Assembly: GCF_932294415.1 (NCBI RefSeq)
Contig: NC_065544.1
Coordinates: 19,753,351 to 19,817,350, forward strand
From: Quercus robur
Taxonomy: Eukaryota; Streptophyta; Magnoliopsida; Fagales; Fagaceae
DNA: 64,000 nucleotides
Direction: 5' to 3'
Part shown: positions 46,271 through 58,793 of the stretch, piece after piece
Position numbering within the stretch: position 1 is the stretch's first letter
Layout of the letters: every line of letters begins with the position of its first letter
Notes under the pieces: generated by a model
What the model was told of the DNA's origin: nothing
Databases searched by the model: none
The model's input: the letters and a program-made list of their open reading frames with translations, nothing else
Made by a program: the position numbers and the translations under genes

Positions 46271-49041
46271 GTATTCCTGATGGTGTTAATACCTTGATCA
46301 ATACCATTCTCAAACACTTTGTTGGTACTCCATCCAATATTTCATCTCATGATTATTTAAATGATTTGAGTTGTCCAACTGTGTCTGAATACAGATGGTA
46401 TCAAGATGTTTTTATTTCCAGAGTGATGCTCCGGAAAGATTGTCTTAAGTTTTATTAGAAAGAAAAGTTTATTGACGGTTTGCCTCCTATCTTTGCTCAT
46501 AAGGTAAAACAAGAATTAGTAAGTAAAAATGATTCTAGTGATTATAATAATTTAACCTATGAAGATATTTTCAATACTATTAAAAAACTTAGTACCAATA
46601 GGTGTAATGATAAAAAATTGTTAAAACACCAATTAAGGTACAGATATAACTTTGTTAAACCTAATTATTTCTATGCTAAGAAGAGACGTGTTAACTGTGG
46701 AAAATCTGGATACTTTAATAAAAATTGTAAAAGAAAACCTAGTAATTTAAAAGACAAATTCAACATACTAAATATTGGTAATTCTTCTAATATTATTGGG
46801 AGTAGAGGTTCTTGTTGCAAGGTTATTAAAACCAATGTTCTCATCAAGAGTAAAGAGGATAAAATTTTGGAAAAATTTAATAAAAAGAAATCTAAAAAAC
46901 TAACTGTTAATGATTTACAACATGAAATTAATATTGTTAAACAAGAGATAAGCGAATTAAAACATGATTTTAAAGATGTTAAAAGTAATCTTAAACAAGA
47001 ACTTGAGCATAATGATGGAGATGAATCCTATCAACAAGCTCTTCTTTCTGGTAAAGGTATTCCTGATGATGTTACTATTTCTCAACTTGCTCTTGTTAAT
47101 AAAATATTTCCTCCAAAATGGTTTACAAAAGTCAAAATTGTTGTTTCTCTTGATTATCATTTCACTGTTATTGCTATGATAGATTCAGGTGCGGACATGA
47201 ACTGTATCCAAGAAGGACTGATTCCTTCAAAATACTTTGAAAAATCTACTGAAAGATTGGTTTCTGCTAATGGTTCTCAAATGAAAATAAAGTATGAATT
47301 GAATAATGCTTATGTATGCCATGCTAATATTTGTTTCAAGATTTCTTCTGTTCTTGTTAAAAATATGACTGATAAAGTGATTCTTGGTTTGCCTTTTATA
47401 AATGCTTTATATCCTTTCCTTGTTGAACATGATGGAATTACTACTGATCCTTTTGGACAAAAAGTAAAGTTCAAATTTGCTTCGAAGTTTGATATTGATA
47501 CTAATACTGCTTCAAACATGATTCATGCTAAAATTAAACATCTTCAATTTCTTCAGCAAGAAGTTAGATACAAGAAAATTGCTGAACAAATTTCTGATAA
47601 ATTGTTGCAATCCAAAATTGATAATTTTCAGAAAATGTTGATTGATGATGTTTGCTCCGATGTTCCTAATGCTTTCTGGCATAGAAAGAAACATATTGTT
47701 GATTTGCCATATGTCAAAGATTTTGATGAGAAAAATATTCCTACTAAAGCTCGTCCTATCCAAATGAATGTTGAAACTGTTGAATTTTGCAAAAAAGAAA
47801 TCCATGATTTGTTGCAGAAAAAATTGATTAGGAATAGCAAGTCTCCCTGGTCTTGTTCAGCCTTTTATGTCCAAAAAAATGCTGAAATTGAGAGAGGAAC
47901 CCCAAGATTAGTCATTAACTACAAACCCTTGAATAAGGTTTTAGAATGGATTCGGTATCCCATTCCCAACAAGAATGACCTTGTCCATAGGTTGAATGAA
48001 GCTGTTGTGTTCTCCAAGTTTGATATGAAATCTGGGTTTTGGCAAATTCAGATTAATGAGAATGATAGGTACAAAACTGCTTTCACCACTCCTTTTGGAC
48101 ATTATGAGTGGAATATTATGCCATTTGGTCTTAAAAATGCCCCAAGTGAGTTTCAAAATATCATGAATGATATTTTTAACTCCTTCAGTCATTTCACCAT
48201 TGTTTATATTGATGATGTTCTTGTTTACTCTAGCTCTATTGACTAACACTGGAAACACTTGAATTCGTTTCTAGATACTATCAAAAGAAATGGTCTTGTT
48301 GTCTCAGCCAAGAAGGTTAAACTATTCCAAACCAAAGTTCGTTTTCTTGGCTACGATATCTCTGAAGGACAGATTCGTCCTATAGATAGAGCCATCCAGT
48401 TTGCCGATAAGTTTCCTGATGTTATCATTGACAAGACACAGCTCCAAAGATTTCTTGGGTCATTAAACTATGTTGCAGATTTTTACAAAGATATGAGGAA
48501 ACAATGCAAACCTCTGTTTGATCGATTAAAAAGTAATCCTCCCCCTTGGTCTGATGTTCATACTTCTATTGTTAAACAAATCAAAACTCATGTTAAGACA
48601 TTGCCTTGTCTTGGTATTCCTACTATTGGTGCTTTCAAAATTGTTGAGACCGATGCCTCTGATGTTGGTTATGGTGGTATTCTAAAACAAAAAGTTTCTC
48701 CTGAGTCATCTGAACAAATTGTTCGTTTCTATTCAGGCATTTGGAACAATGCACAGTTAAATTATAGTACTATTAAAAAGGAGATTTTATCTATAGTACT
48801 ATGTATTTCAAAATTTCAAAGTGATTTGTTAAACCAAAAATTTTTGTTACGAATTGATTGCAAAAGTGCTAAATATGTTATTGAAAAAGATGTTGAAAAT
48901 ATTGCTTCAAAACATATTTTTGCTAGATGGCAAGCTATTTTAAGCGTTTTTGATTTTGATATTGAATATATTAAAGGATCTCAAAATTCTATCCCTGATT
49001 TCCTTACCCGTGAATTTCTGCAGTGTCACAATGGCAAGTAG
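46270..49041 (+). pseudogene. Pararetroviral polyprotein (ORF1), truncated, A1
   Basis: Caulimoviridae-type polyprotein lacking the movement protein and the N-terminal part of the coat protein. Seen in order: coat protein region; a degenerate zinc knuckle near 46690 (NCGKSGYFNKNC, with the first Cys and the His of CCHC lost); aspartic protease MIDSGAD at 47176; RT with GFWQIQ and the YIDD catalytic box near 48210; RNase H with ETDASDVGYGG near 48650; stop TAG 49039-49041. In-frame stops interrupt it: TAG 46456-46458 and TAA 48244-48246. The TAA lies just after the YIDD box and is shared with A2. No functional enzyme can be made in one piece. Confidence 0.92.
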
Positions 49042-50275
49042 AAGACCAAAAGATAATCCTCCTGTTGAAACCCCTAAACAAATTGTTAAAAAAGAACCTG
49101 CTTCTCCCCTTGACATAACCAACCGTTTCACCACCCTAGGAACCATTCCTAGGATTAATTACTCCACTGTTCTTGCTTCATCTTATGATCCTTATGCCTT
49201 AACCCCTGTTAACCGGCCCATTAAAACTGTTTTTCCAAAAAGTTCCCCTCAATACATCAAAAAACAATATTACCAACACCTGTTTTATGTTGAACCCAAC
49301 AAAGCCTTTATTTCTGATTCTCTCAGACTTGCTAAGAGTTATTTCTCTCCAAAGTTTCATTGGATTCCGGAGCATAGGGAAAAGAATTTAAATTATTATT
49401 CTGATCTTCTGCGCCATGAAAGATCTATTATTATTAACACCATTTCTGATCAAAAGGACACTCCCAAAATTATTTACCACAATGTTTACTTGGTCAATTT
49501 CATTTCTGAAGAACAATGGGGCTCTTCTCTTACATCTACCAGAACAATGCCAAGTTCCCCCATTCCCTATTCATATTATGATTATATCATGGCTTGGACA
49601 AGATTCATGCTGCACCAGAATGAAAACATGTCTCATTCCTGGTTTGTTAACTTTGACAAAGAATTCACTGGTGATTTGCCCCTTTGGTTCAACCGCTGGT
49701 GGGCCCAATTTGGTCCTGTTACTGAATTATTTCCTGCACCATTGCTTGATGCTTTCAACTGTTTCAAGAGATGTTATAGGTGTGATCCTTATGGAGCCAA
49801 ATTTCCTGCTTTGCTTCATTTTGTTAAGAAATATAAAATACCTTGGATATTGAAATGGCAATATGAGAAAGATGGTGATGTTCTCTCTAGACATTGGTAT
49901 GTAAAATGGTGGGGAAAATTCCCTCACACTCAAAAGATCATTACTGCTGTTGCCTCTATTTCCAGAGAATCTTCATCTACTGCTGCTTTGCCCATGGCAA
50001 AAAATCATTCCTTTGTTCAAACCCCTGCTCCTGCTGATGCTCCCTCTTCTTCTTCCGGCAAAAATGTTCAGAATAAAAGCTCCTCTATTGACAATTTGAG
50101 AAAGAATCCTGATGCTCTTCGAGCTTTACTCAAATGGGCAGAAGAAGCTGTTGCTGATCAAGAAGAATCCAAAGCCTCCTCAGAAGAATCTGTTGCTCAC
50201 AATCCCTATTTCCCATATGACCAAGAGCTGTTTGGACATGATGAAGATAACACTCCAGATCTTCAAGAAGATTGA
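49031..50275 (+). CDS. Pararetroviral ORF2, unknown function, 414 codons (A1)
   Basis: Starts at ATG 49031, overlapping the ORF1 stop by 11 bases (ATGGCAAGTAG), and runs open to TGA 50273-50275. The N-terminus is basic and Pro-rich (MASRRPKDNPPVETP). The middle is aromatic-rich (FHWIPEHREKN, SYYDYIMAWTRF, PLWFNRWWAQFGPV, HWYVKWWGKFPH). The C-terminus is Ser-rich and then acidic. No known enzyme motif was recognised. Florendoviruses are known to carry a second ORF of unknown role at this place, which this resembles. The A2 copy of the same ORF has a nonsense codon. Whether A1 ORF2 is transcribed is unknown; its upstream promoter would be missing in this truncated copy. Confidence 0.8.
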   Translation: MASRRPKDNPPVETPKQIVKKEPASPLDITNRFTTLGTIPRINYSTVLASSYDPYALTPVNRPIKTVFPKSSPQYIKKQYYQHLFYVEPNKAFISDSLRLAKSYFSPKFHWIPEHREKNLNYYSDLLRHERSIIINTISDQKDTPKIIYHNVYLVNFISEEQWGSSLTSTRTMPSSPIPYSYYDYIMAWTRFMLHQNENMSHSWFVNFDKEFTGDLPLWFNRWWAQFGPVTELFPAPLLDAFNCFKRCYRCDPYGAKFPALLHFVKKYKIPWILKWQYEKDGDVLSRHWYVKWWGKFPHTQKIITAVASISRESSSTAALPMAKNHSFVQTPAPADAPSSSSGKNVQNKSSSIDNLRKNPDALRALLKWAEEAVADQEESKASSEESVAHNPYFPYDQELFGHDEDNTPDLQED

Positions 50276-51100
50276 GCTTATTTGTCTAGCCTGCATAAAG
50301 GCCAAATGCTACACTGTTTACTAGTGGACTTTCACTGTTAATTTCCAATCCTGATGATAATGTTCTGAAAAGTTGATTCCCTGTGTTTCCCGCGACTTTT
50401 AGTCACACCAAGATTGCTTTCAGTAATTTATCTTTTACTGTTAACTTTTACTGTTCATAAGTACTGTTTACTCAAAACTTTGCCTATTTAAGGGGGGTTG
50501 TCCCTTGGGCTTCTCAAGCAAAGTTGGAAGCAAAGTTTTAGTTCTGATTTCTCTTCCCTTAGAACTAGCCTTCTTAGAGAGAGAACCCACTTGCTTCCAC
50601 TACTACTACAACCTTGTTCACCTTTGTTCACTACAAGCCTTGTAATCCTACAAACCTTGTAACTAGGACTAGTTCAAGCTTTGTAACTGATAACCTGTAA
50701 CTGTTGAGATCTTGTATTCACTACTATTACTGTAAGTGTTTATCCTACTTTCAATAAGAAGTATTTTCAGTTCTATATTCATTACTTTACTTGTTGCTAC
50801 CACCACCTTGGACGGATTACTGCCATACCGGATGGTTCTAAATTGCTTTCATTTACTTTGAACTATTGTTCTTATTTACTTTGAATTATTTTGATATATA
50901 CTGTTTGGCTGGTTCTACCGCCTTATTACTGTGCTTACATTCAAGCGATCTACTTTCAAGTTATTTACTTTCAAGTTCTTTACATTATTTCCATTTACAA
51001 TATTTCCATTTACATATCAAGTTCTTTGTCTCTTTTCCATTTACAATATTACTGTGCTTCCGTCTCCTTCTCTTCAGTAGTGCGTCCCCTTCCCCCTTTA
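50276..51100 (+). promoter_or_regulatory. Pararetroviral intergenic region: promoter, leader, poly(A) signal (A1)
   Basis: After ORF2 come ACTGTTTACT/ACTGTTAACT-type repeats (50310-50470), a TATA box TATTTAAG (50485-50492), and a leader of about 600 bases to the PBS. A likely poly(A) signal AATAAG (50753-50758) lies about 260 bases downstream of the TATA box, which fits the terminally redundant RNA of caulimovirids. A2 and B hold almost the same region on the minus strand (51554-52150, 58808-59400). Confidence 0.7.
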
Positions 51101-51114
51101 TGGTATCAGAGCCA
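51101..51114 (+). promoter_or_regulatory. tRNA-Met primer-binding site (A1)
   Basis: TGGTATCAGAGCCA, complementary to the 3' end of plant initiator tRNA-Met, the minus-strand DNA primer of Caulimoviridae. It is 283 bases or less from the ORF1 ATG, as in A2. Confidence 0.92.
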
Positions 51115-51445
51115 CTCTTTTCTGGCCAGTGGTAGTGTGGTTGTGTTCTTTGTCTCTTGTCCGTGTCTACCCGAACGCTTGATATTCCGTTGTTGTGTTC
51201 CCTTCTTACCGTCGTTGGCGCCACCCTAGTCGTAAAGTGAAGTCCTAGAACCTAGCTGTAAGGCCCGTTTGAGCCAAGAGAGGGCGTGTAGGGCATGAGA
51301 GATATAAGGTTGGTTAGGGTATGTGTTACGAAATGCAATGGTTGTGAGAAAAACATGATAACTGAGTGTTGAATCTAGGATAGTATGGATAAGTTGTGGA
51401 GATCCAACTCCTCTATCAGCTCCAGGATTAGTTGTCCTCCTGATA

Positions 51446-51539
51446 TTGTAAATCATTAATAGTTAGTTCTTTAGATTTCTTTTTATTAAATTTTTCCAAA
51501 ATTTTATCCTCTTTACTCTTGGTGAGAACATTGGTTTTA
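51446..51539 (-). repeat. Chimeric centre: coat-protein fragment between the two A copies
   Basis: This short piece matches the minus-strand coat-protein region at about 55703-55791 (AGTTAGTTCTTTAGATTTC onward). It joins A1 at an 8-base microhomology TTGTAAAT (51446-51453) and joins the PBS of A2 at 51539/51540. It shows end-joining of viral fragments rather than a simple duplication. Confidence 0.85.
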
Positions 51540-51553
51540 TGGCTCTGATACCA
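51540..51553 (-). promoter_or_regulatory. tRNA-Met primer-binding site (downstream end of A2)
   Basis: TGGCTCTGATACCA on the plus strand, the reverse complement of TGGTATCAGAGCCA. Confidence 0.9.
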
Positions 51554-52343
51554 TAAAGGGGAAGGGGACGCACTGCTGAAGAGAAGGAGACGGAGGCACA
51601 ATAATATTGTAAATGGAAATAATGTAAAGAACTTGAAAGTAAATAGCTTGAAAGTAAATAACTTGAATGTAAGAACAATAATAAGGCGGTAGAACCAGCC
51701 AAGCAGTATATATCAAAATAATTCAAAGTAAATAAGAACAATAGTTCAAAATAAATGAAAGCAATTTAGAACCATCCGGTATGGCGGTAATCCGTCCAAG
51801 GTGGTGGTAGCAACAAGTAAAGTAATGAACATAGAACTGAAAATACTTCTTATTGAAAGTAAGATAAACACTTACAGTAATAGTAGTGAATACAAGATCT
51901 CAACAGTTACAGGTTAACAGTTACAAAGCTTGAACTAGTCCTAGTTACAAGATTTGTAGGATTACAAGGCTTGTAGTGAACAAGGATGAACAAGGTAGTA
52001 AACAAGGTAGTAGTAGTAGTAGAAGCAAGTGGGTTCTCTCTCTAAGAAGGCTAGTTCTAAGGGAAGAGAAATCAGAACTAAAACTTTGCTTCTAACTTTA
52101 CTTGAGAAGCCCAAGGGACAACCCCCCTTAAATAGGCAAAGTTTTGAGTGAACAGTACTTGTGAACAGTAAAAGTTAACAGTAAAAGATAAATTACTGAA
52201 AGCAATCTTGGTGTGAGTAAAAGTCGCGGGAAACACAAGGAATCAACTTTTCAGAACATTATCATCAGGATTGGAAATTAACAGTGAAAGTCCACTAGTA
52301 AACAGTGTAGCATTTGGCCTTTATGCAGGCTAGACAAATAAGC
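51554..52343 (-). promoter_or_regulatory. Intergenic promoter/leader region (A2)
   Basis: Minus-strand equivalent of 50276-51100. The TATA box TATTTAAG lies at 52134-52127. A conserved CTTATTTGTCTAGCCTGCA (about 52342-52324) directly overlaps or follows the ORF2 stop. From 52150 to 51554 it is nearly identical to 59400-58808 of unit B. Confidence 0.7.
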
Positions 52344-53588
52344 TCAATCTTCTTGAAGATCTGGAGTGTTATCTTCATTATGTCCAAACAGCTCTTGGTC
52401 ATATGGGAAATAGGGATTGTGAGCAACAGATTCTTCTGAGGAGGTTTTGGATTCTTCTTGATCAGCAACAGCTTCTTCTGCCCATTTGAGTAAAGCTCGA
52501 AGAGCATCAGGATTCTTTCTCAAATTGTCAATAGAGGAGTTTTTATTCTGAACATTTTTGCCGGAAGAAGAAGAGGGAGCATCAGCAGGAGCAGGGGTTT
52601 GAACAAAGGAATGATTTTTTGCCATGGGCAAAGCAGCAGCAGATGAAGATTCTCTAGAAATAGAGGCAACAACAGTAATGATCTTTTGAGTGTGAGGGAA
52701 TTTTCCCCACCATTTTACATACCAATGTCTAGAGAGAACATCACCATCTTTCTCATATTGCCATTTACATATCCAAGGTATTTTATATTTCTTAACAAAA
52801 TGAAGCAAAGCAGGAAATTTGGCTCCATAAGGATCACACCTATAACATCTCTTGAAAAAGTTGAAAGCATCAAGCAATGGTGCAGGAAATAATTCAGTAA
52901 CAGGACCAAATTGGGCCCACCAGCGATTGAACCAAAGGGGCAAATCACTAGTGAATTCTTTGTCAAAGTTAACAAACCAGGAATGAGACATGTTTTCATT
53001 CTGGTGCAGCATGAATCTTGTCCAAGCCATGATATAATCATAATATGAATAGGGAATGGGGGAACTTGGCATTGTTCTGGTAGATGTAAGAGAAGAGCCC
53101 CATTATTCTTCAGAAATGAAATTGACCAAGTAAACACTGTGGTAAATAATTTTGGGAGTGTCCTTTTGATTAGAAATGGTGTTAATAATAATAGATCTTT
53201 CATGGCGCAGAAGATCAGAATAATAATTTAAATTCTTTTCCCTATGCTCCGGAATCCAATGAAACTTTGGAGGGAAATAACTCTTAGCAAGTCTGAGAGG
53301 ATCAGAAATAGAGGCTCTGTTGGGTTCAACATAAAACAGGTGTTGGTAATATTGTTTTTTGATGTATTGAGGGGAACTTTTTGGAAAAACAGTTTTAATG
53401 GGCCGGTTAACAGGGGTTAAGGCATAAGGATCATAAGATGAAGCAAGAACAGTGGAGTAATTAATCCTAGGAATGGTTCCTAGGGTGGTGAAACGGTTGG
53501 TTATGTCAAGGGGAGAAGCAGGTTCTTTTTTAACAATTTGTTTAGGGGTTTCAACAGGAGGATTATCTTTTGGTCTTCTACTTGCCAT
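52344..53588 (-). pseudogene. Pararetroviral ORF2 with one nonsense codon (A2)
   Basis: Second copy of the 414-codon ORF2, from ATG 53588 to TGA 52346-52344. A TAA at 53105-53103 interrupts it about 40% of the way along, where A1 keeps a sense codon. Apart from this, differences from A1 are a few substitutions. The start again overlaps the ORF1 stop. Confidence 0.88.
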
Positions 53589-56500
53589 TGTGACACTGCA
53601 GAAATTCACGGGTAAGGAAATCAGGGATAGAATTTTGAGATCCTTTAATATATTCAATATCAAAATCAAAAACGCTTAAAATAGCTTGCCATCTAGCAAA
53701 AATATGTTTTGAAGCAATATTTTCAACATCTTTTTCAATAACATATTTAGCACTTTTGCAATCAATTCGTAACAAAAATTTTTGGTTTAACAAATCACTT
53801 TGAAATTTTGAAATACATAGTACTATAGATAAAATCTCCTTTTTAATAGTACTATAATTTAACTGTGCATTGTTCCAAATGCCTGAATAGAAACGAACAA
53901 TTTGTTCAGATGACTCAGGAGAAACTTTTTGTTTTAGAATACCACCATAACCAACATCAGAGGCATCGGTCTCAACAATTTTGAAAGCACCAATAGTAGG
54001 AATACCAAGACAAGGCAATGTCTTAACATGAGTTTTGATTTGTTTAACAATAGAAGTATGAACATCAGACCAAGGGGGAGGATTACTTTTTAATCGATCA
54101 AATAGAGGTTTGCATTGTTTCCTCATATCTTTGTAAAAATCTGCAACATAGTTTAATGACCCAAGAAATCTTTGGAGCTGTGTCTTGTCAATGATAACAT
54201 CAGGAAACTTATCGGCAAACTGGATGGCTCTATCTATAGGACGAATCTGTCCTTCAGAGATATCGTAGCCAAGAAAACAAACTTTGGTTTGGAATAGTTT
54301 AACCTTCTTGGCTGAGACAACAAGACCATTTCTTTTGATAGTATCTAGAAACGAATTCAAGTGTTTCCAGTGTTAGTCAATAGAGCTAGAGTAAACAAGA
54401 ACATCATCAATATAAACAATGGTGAAATGACTGAAGGAGTTAAAAATATCATTCATGATATTTTGAAACTCACTTGGGGCATTTTTAAGACCAAATGGCA
54501 TAACATTCCACTCATAATGTCCAAAAGGAGTGGTGAAAGCAGTTTTGTACCTATCATTCTCATTAATCTGAATTTGCCAAAACCCAGATTTCATATCAAA
54601 CTTGGAGAACACAACAGCTTCATTCAGCCTATGGACAAGGTCATTCTTGTTGGGAATGGGATACCGAATCCATTCTAAAACCTTATTCAAGGGTTTGTAG
54701 TTAATGACTAATCTTGGGGTTCCTCTCTCAATCTCAGCATTTTTTTGGACATAAAAGGCTGAACAAGACCAGGGAGACTTGCTATTCCTAATCAATTTTT
54801 TCTGCAACAAATCATGGATTTCTTTTTTGCAAAATTCAACAGTTTCAACATTCATTTGGATAGGACGAGCTTTAGTAGGAATATTTTTCTCATCAAAATC
54901 TTTGACATATGGCAAATCAACAATATGTTTCTTTCTATGCCAGAAAGCATTAGGAACATCGGAGCAAACATCATCAATCAACATTTTCTGAAAATTATCA
55001 ATTTTGGATTGCAACAATTTATCAGAAATTTGTTCAGCAATTTTCTTGTATCTAACTTCTTGCTGAAGAAATTGAAGATGTTTAATTTTAGCATGAATCA
55101 TGTTTGAAGCAGTATTAGTATCAATATCAAACTTCGAAGCAAATTTGAACTTTACTTTTTGTCCAAAAGGATCAGTAGTAATTCCATCATGTTCAACAAG
55201 GAAAGGATATAAAGCATTTATAAAAGGCAAACCAAGAATCACTTTATCAGTCATATTTTTAACAAGAACAGAAGGAATCTTGAAACAAATATTAGCATGG
55301 CATACATGAGCATTATTCAATTCATACTTTATTTTCATCTGAGAACCATTAGCAGAAACCAATTTTTCAGTAGATTTTTCAAAGTATTTTGAAGTAATCA
55401 GTCCTTCTTGGATACAGTTCATGTCTGCCCCTGAATCTATCATAGCAATAACAGTGAAATGATAATCAAGAGAAACAACAATTTTGACTTTTGTAAGCCA
55501 TTTTGGAGGAATTATTTTATTAACAAGAGCAAGTTGAGAAATAGTAACATCATCAGGAATACCTTTACCAGAAAGAAGAGCTTGTTGACAGGATTCATCT
55601 CCATCATTATGCTCAAGTTCTTGTTTAAGATTACTTTTAACATCTTTAAAATCATGTTTTAATTCGCTTATCTCTTGTTTAACAATATTAATTTCATGTT
55701 GTAAATCATTAACAGTTAGTTCTTTAGATTTCTTTTTATTAAATGTTTCCAAAATTTTATCCTCTTTACTCTTGGTGAGAACATTGGTTTTAATAACATT
55801 GCAGCAAGAACCTCTACTCCCAATAATATCAGAAGAATTACCAATATTTAGTATGTTGAATTTGTCTTTTAAATTACTAGGTTTTCTTTTACAATTTTTA
55901 TTAAAGTATCCAGATTTTCCACAGTTAACACGCCTCTTCTTAGCATAGAAATAATTAGGTTTAACAAAGTTATATCTGTACCTTAATTGGTGTTTTAACA
56001 ATTTTTTATCATTACACCTATTGGTACTAAGTTTTTTAATAGTATTGAAAATATCTTCATAGGTTAAATTATTATAATCACTAGAATCATTTTTACTTAC
56101 TAATTCTTGTTTTACCTTATGAGCAAAGATAGGAGGCAAACCGTCAATAAACTTTTCTTTCCAATAAAACTTAAGACAATCTTTCCGGAGCATCACTCTG
56201 GAAATAAAAACATCTTGATACCATCTGTATTCAGACATAGTTGGACAACTCAAATCATTTAAATAATCATGAGATGAAATATTGGATGGAGTACCAACAA
56301 AGTGTTTGAGAATAGTATAGATCAAGGTATTGACACCATTACAAACAATATTTTCATCAAAAATAGGCAAACATTCATCATTCTTTTTAACAGCATGTTT
56401 AATAGACTCTCTAGATTCTTCAGTGATATATGAATCCCACCATCCACGAAGAGCACCAGAAAAACCAGTAACAAGTAAGTTAATAATATCAGGTTGATCA

Positions 56501-58524
56501 AGATTATGGTTTTTTTGATAAGCAATACTAACCATAGACATGTGAATCATTTTAGTAACGATTTCCAGTTCAGACAAACCATCAATATTCCATTCATAAA
56601 GTTCATCAGTAGGAACAGAAGAAACAGAAGACACAGTATCAGAATCTGTATTTTCTTCAGAAACAATTTCTTTTTTGGAAATAATTCGAGCAATCGGGGT
56701 ACTTGTAGAGGTACCCTCAGTTTTAACTTTTAAATCAGAAAGCATTTTTTCAACAATTTCAAGAGTCTTGGACTGAGAAGTTTTAAACATAACTTTTTCT
56801 CTTTGACTGGGTAAATCAATCAAAGGTTTCTCAATTTTAATAGGATCAGATTTTTCAGGAACAGAAACAGTTTTTTCAACAAATTTTTCTTTAATACGGT
56901 CAAGCTGTTGACCAATGATATGCAAAGATTGATTAGTAAAATTGTTTTGTTCAATAAGGCTAACAATAGGAGTTTGATCATCAGCAATTTTGAAAGGAGA
57001 GGCCTTCACTTCCTCTTTTGTCACTTCATCTTTCTTAGTAGTTATCAGAATTGAATCAAGAGGAGGATGACTAGACCTAATAATGGTTTTATCAATCTTA
57101 ACAAAATTTGATTTCTTTATCACATTTAAATGTTGTTTTGAAACCTCATTATTTGGAACATAATGGTTTTCAAGAAAATCAAAAAACAAAATATGTTTTT
57201 TCAATTGATTCATCATTTCCAACCATTTTCTTTTAACACGGTCTTTATTAGACTGAGCAAAATTATTTTGGAAATATTTTCTCTTGGTTTTGTTTGTTGC
57301 AAGCATAAACTCATTGTACAAAGAATCCCAATCAATTTCAAAATCATCATTTAAAACAGTCAAAACTCTTAATTGATTTTGGTAAACAGGAGGATTTTCA
57401 ATAGGAGAATCAAAATCAGATGGAGTAACAGAAACAATGTCTTCCTCATCTTCATTAGCAGTTTTACTAAATGGAGTGGAAGTTTCAGGTTTAGTTGAAT
57501 AGTAAACAGAGCTAAATTGGGATTTATCACTTGAAATACCTTTTAGCTTCAAATCAGAGGATTTTTCCAAATTCTTTTTCAAAAATCCATTGATCTCGCG
57601 ATCTCTTTTTGAAATACTTTCAGATCTAGCAAAGGAATGTCTTCCTTCGTTGATCCTCAAAGGTGGATTGTTTTGAAAACTTATTTTAACAGTACCATCA
57701 AGATATTGTTGAATATGGGTGAGATTAAGCTCATCAAAAATGGGTTCAGCAGGAGGGGTTTCTTGTTCTAACAACCAATCATTAGGAATTTTAACATCTT
57801 GCCATTGAATCATTTTTGGAACTTGAATTTTAGCATCAGAAGTTGAACATTGAATTAACATGGTTTTACTCGAAGGTTCTCTAGGAATCATAGCACAAGG
57901 ATTCATTTGAGTACCCATTATTCTATAATAAATGCGGTAGATCAAAGCAAAAGGCTTACTACCCTCTTCCATATGATAACCAGATGAAGCAATATTCAAT
58001 GTCAAAGCTTTAACAATATTAGGATCATCCAAAGCAAGAGTAAGATCAGGATAACAGTTAAAATAAACAGGACCATCATACATAGAAGCAGTGATCATAC
58101 CAAGAATGTTATCTTTAAAAATCTTAAATCTAGCATCTCTTAAACACATGAGAATAGAAGCATTAATACCCTTTCGGGTAAGCGGTTTAATAGCAACTTG
58201 AACCATACTAATATGCAAATAATAGAATTTTTTAGCAGCAAGGAAGTCATTAATATTCTTTTTAGTGAACAAACAGCATTTTTTCATGAATTCTCGAAAT
58301 AGAGAAAATTTGTTCAACAGTTCTAGCTTTGTAAGCAGAATGAAAAGCACTTTCAACAAAACTAGTTTATAAATAGTTTTAGTATCAACTTTAGGAATAG
58401 TCCATTTACGAAAATCAGGGATCACCTCATTATCATCAATAGTGTGATCTTCTTCATTTACAATATCAGGAGGACAACTAATCCTGGAGTTGATAGAGGA
58501 GTTGGATCTCCACAACTTATCCAT
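53578..58524 (-). pseudogene. Pararetroviral polyprotein ORF1 (MP-CP-PR-RT-RH), A2
   Basis: 1649 codons from ATG 58524 (MDKLWRSNSS) to TAG 53580-53578, interrupted once by TAA 54375-54373 just after the RT active site. Domains by residue: 30K-type movement protein about 100-240 (MVQVAIKPLTRKG, ILMCLRDARFK, YDGPVYFNCYPDL); Ser/Lys-rich linker; coat protein core about 660-840; degenerate zinc knuckle about 863-875 (only two Cys, Tyr for His); aspartic protease D-S-G-A-D about 1030; RT with F-D-M-K-S-G-F-W and Y-I-D-D about 1370; RNase H D-A-S-D-V-G-Y-G-G after the stop. The order is that of petuviruses and florendoviruses, where one polyprotein holds all functions. The shared stop and knuckle defects with A1 argue that both descend from one already defective sequence. 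Confidence 0.93.
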
Positions 58525-58793
58525 ACTATCCTAGATTCAACACTCAGTTATCATGTTTTTCTTACAACCGTTGCATTTCGTAACACATACCTAACCAACC
58601 TTATACCTCTCATGCCCTACACGCCCTTTCTTGGCTCAAACGGGCCTTACAGCTAGGTTCTAGAACTTCACTTTACGACTAGGGTGGCGCCAACGACGGT
58701 AAGAAGGGAACATAACAACGGAATATCAAGCGTTCGGGTAGACACGGACAAGAGACAAAGAACACAACCACACTACCACCGGCCAGAAAAGAG
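58525..58793 (-). other. Leader between PBS and ORF1 (A2)
   Basis: About 270 bases, minus strand. The same sequence occurs in A1 at 51115-51383. It contains a GGCGCCACCCTAGTCG stretch. No separate ORF is supported. Confidence 0.6.

Larger units (their letters stand above)
46270..51453 (+). mobile_element. Endogenous pararetrovirus copy A1 (5'-truncated)
   Basis: Plus-strand partial genome: coat protein (from its middle), protease, RT, RNase H, ORF2, intergenic promoter/leader, primer-binding site (51101-51114), then the first codons of a new ORF1 (from ATG 51384), cut at 51446-51453. Because it runs past the PBS into ORF1 again, it derives from a circular or concatenated genome. It is about the same sequence as A2 (minus strand) and forms a 4.8-kb inverted repeat with it. 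Confidence 0.92.

Noticed and set aside
47512-48258. Antisense ORFs of 70-105 codons opposite the viral polyprotein, and their mirror copies at 54361-55107
   Set aside because: Shadow frames of the protease-RT coding sequence; they appear in both copies only because the sense strand is the same.
46270-51453. LTR retrotransposon instead of pararetrovirus
   Set aside because: There is no integrase and no LTR pair; the movement protein in A2, single PBS per 7.25-kb unit and polyprotein order are those of Caulimoviridae.
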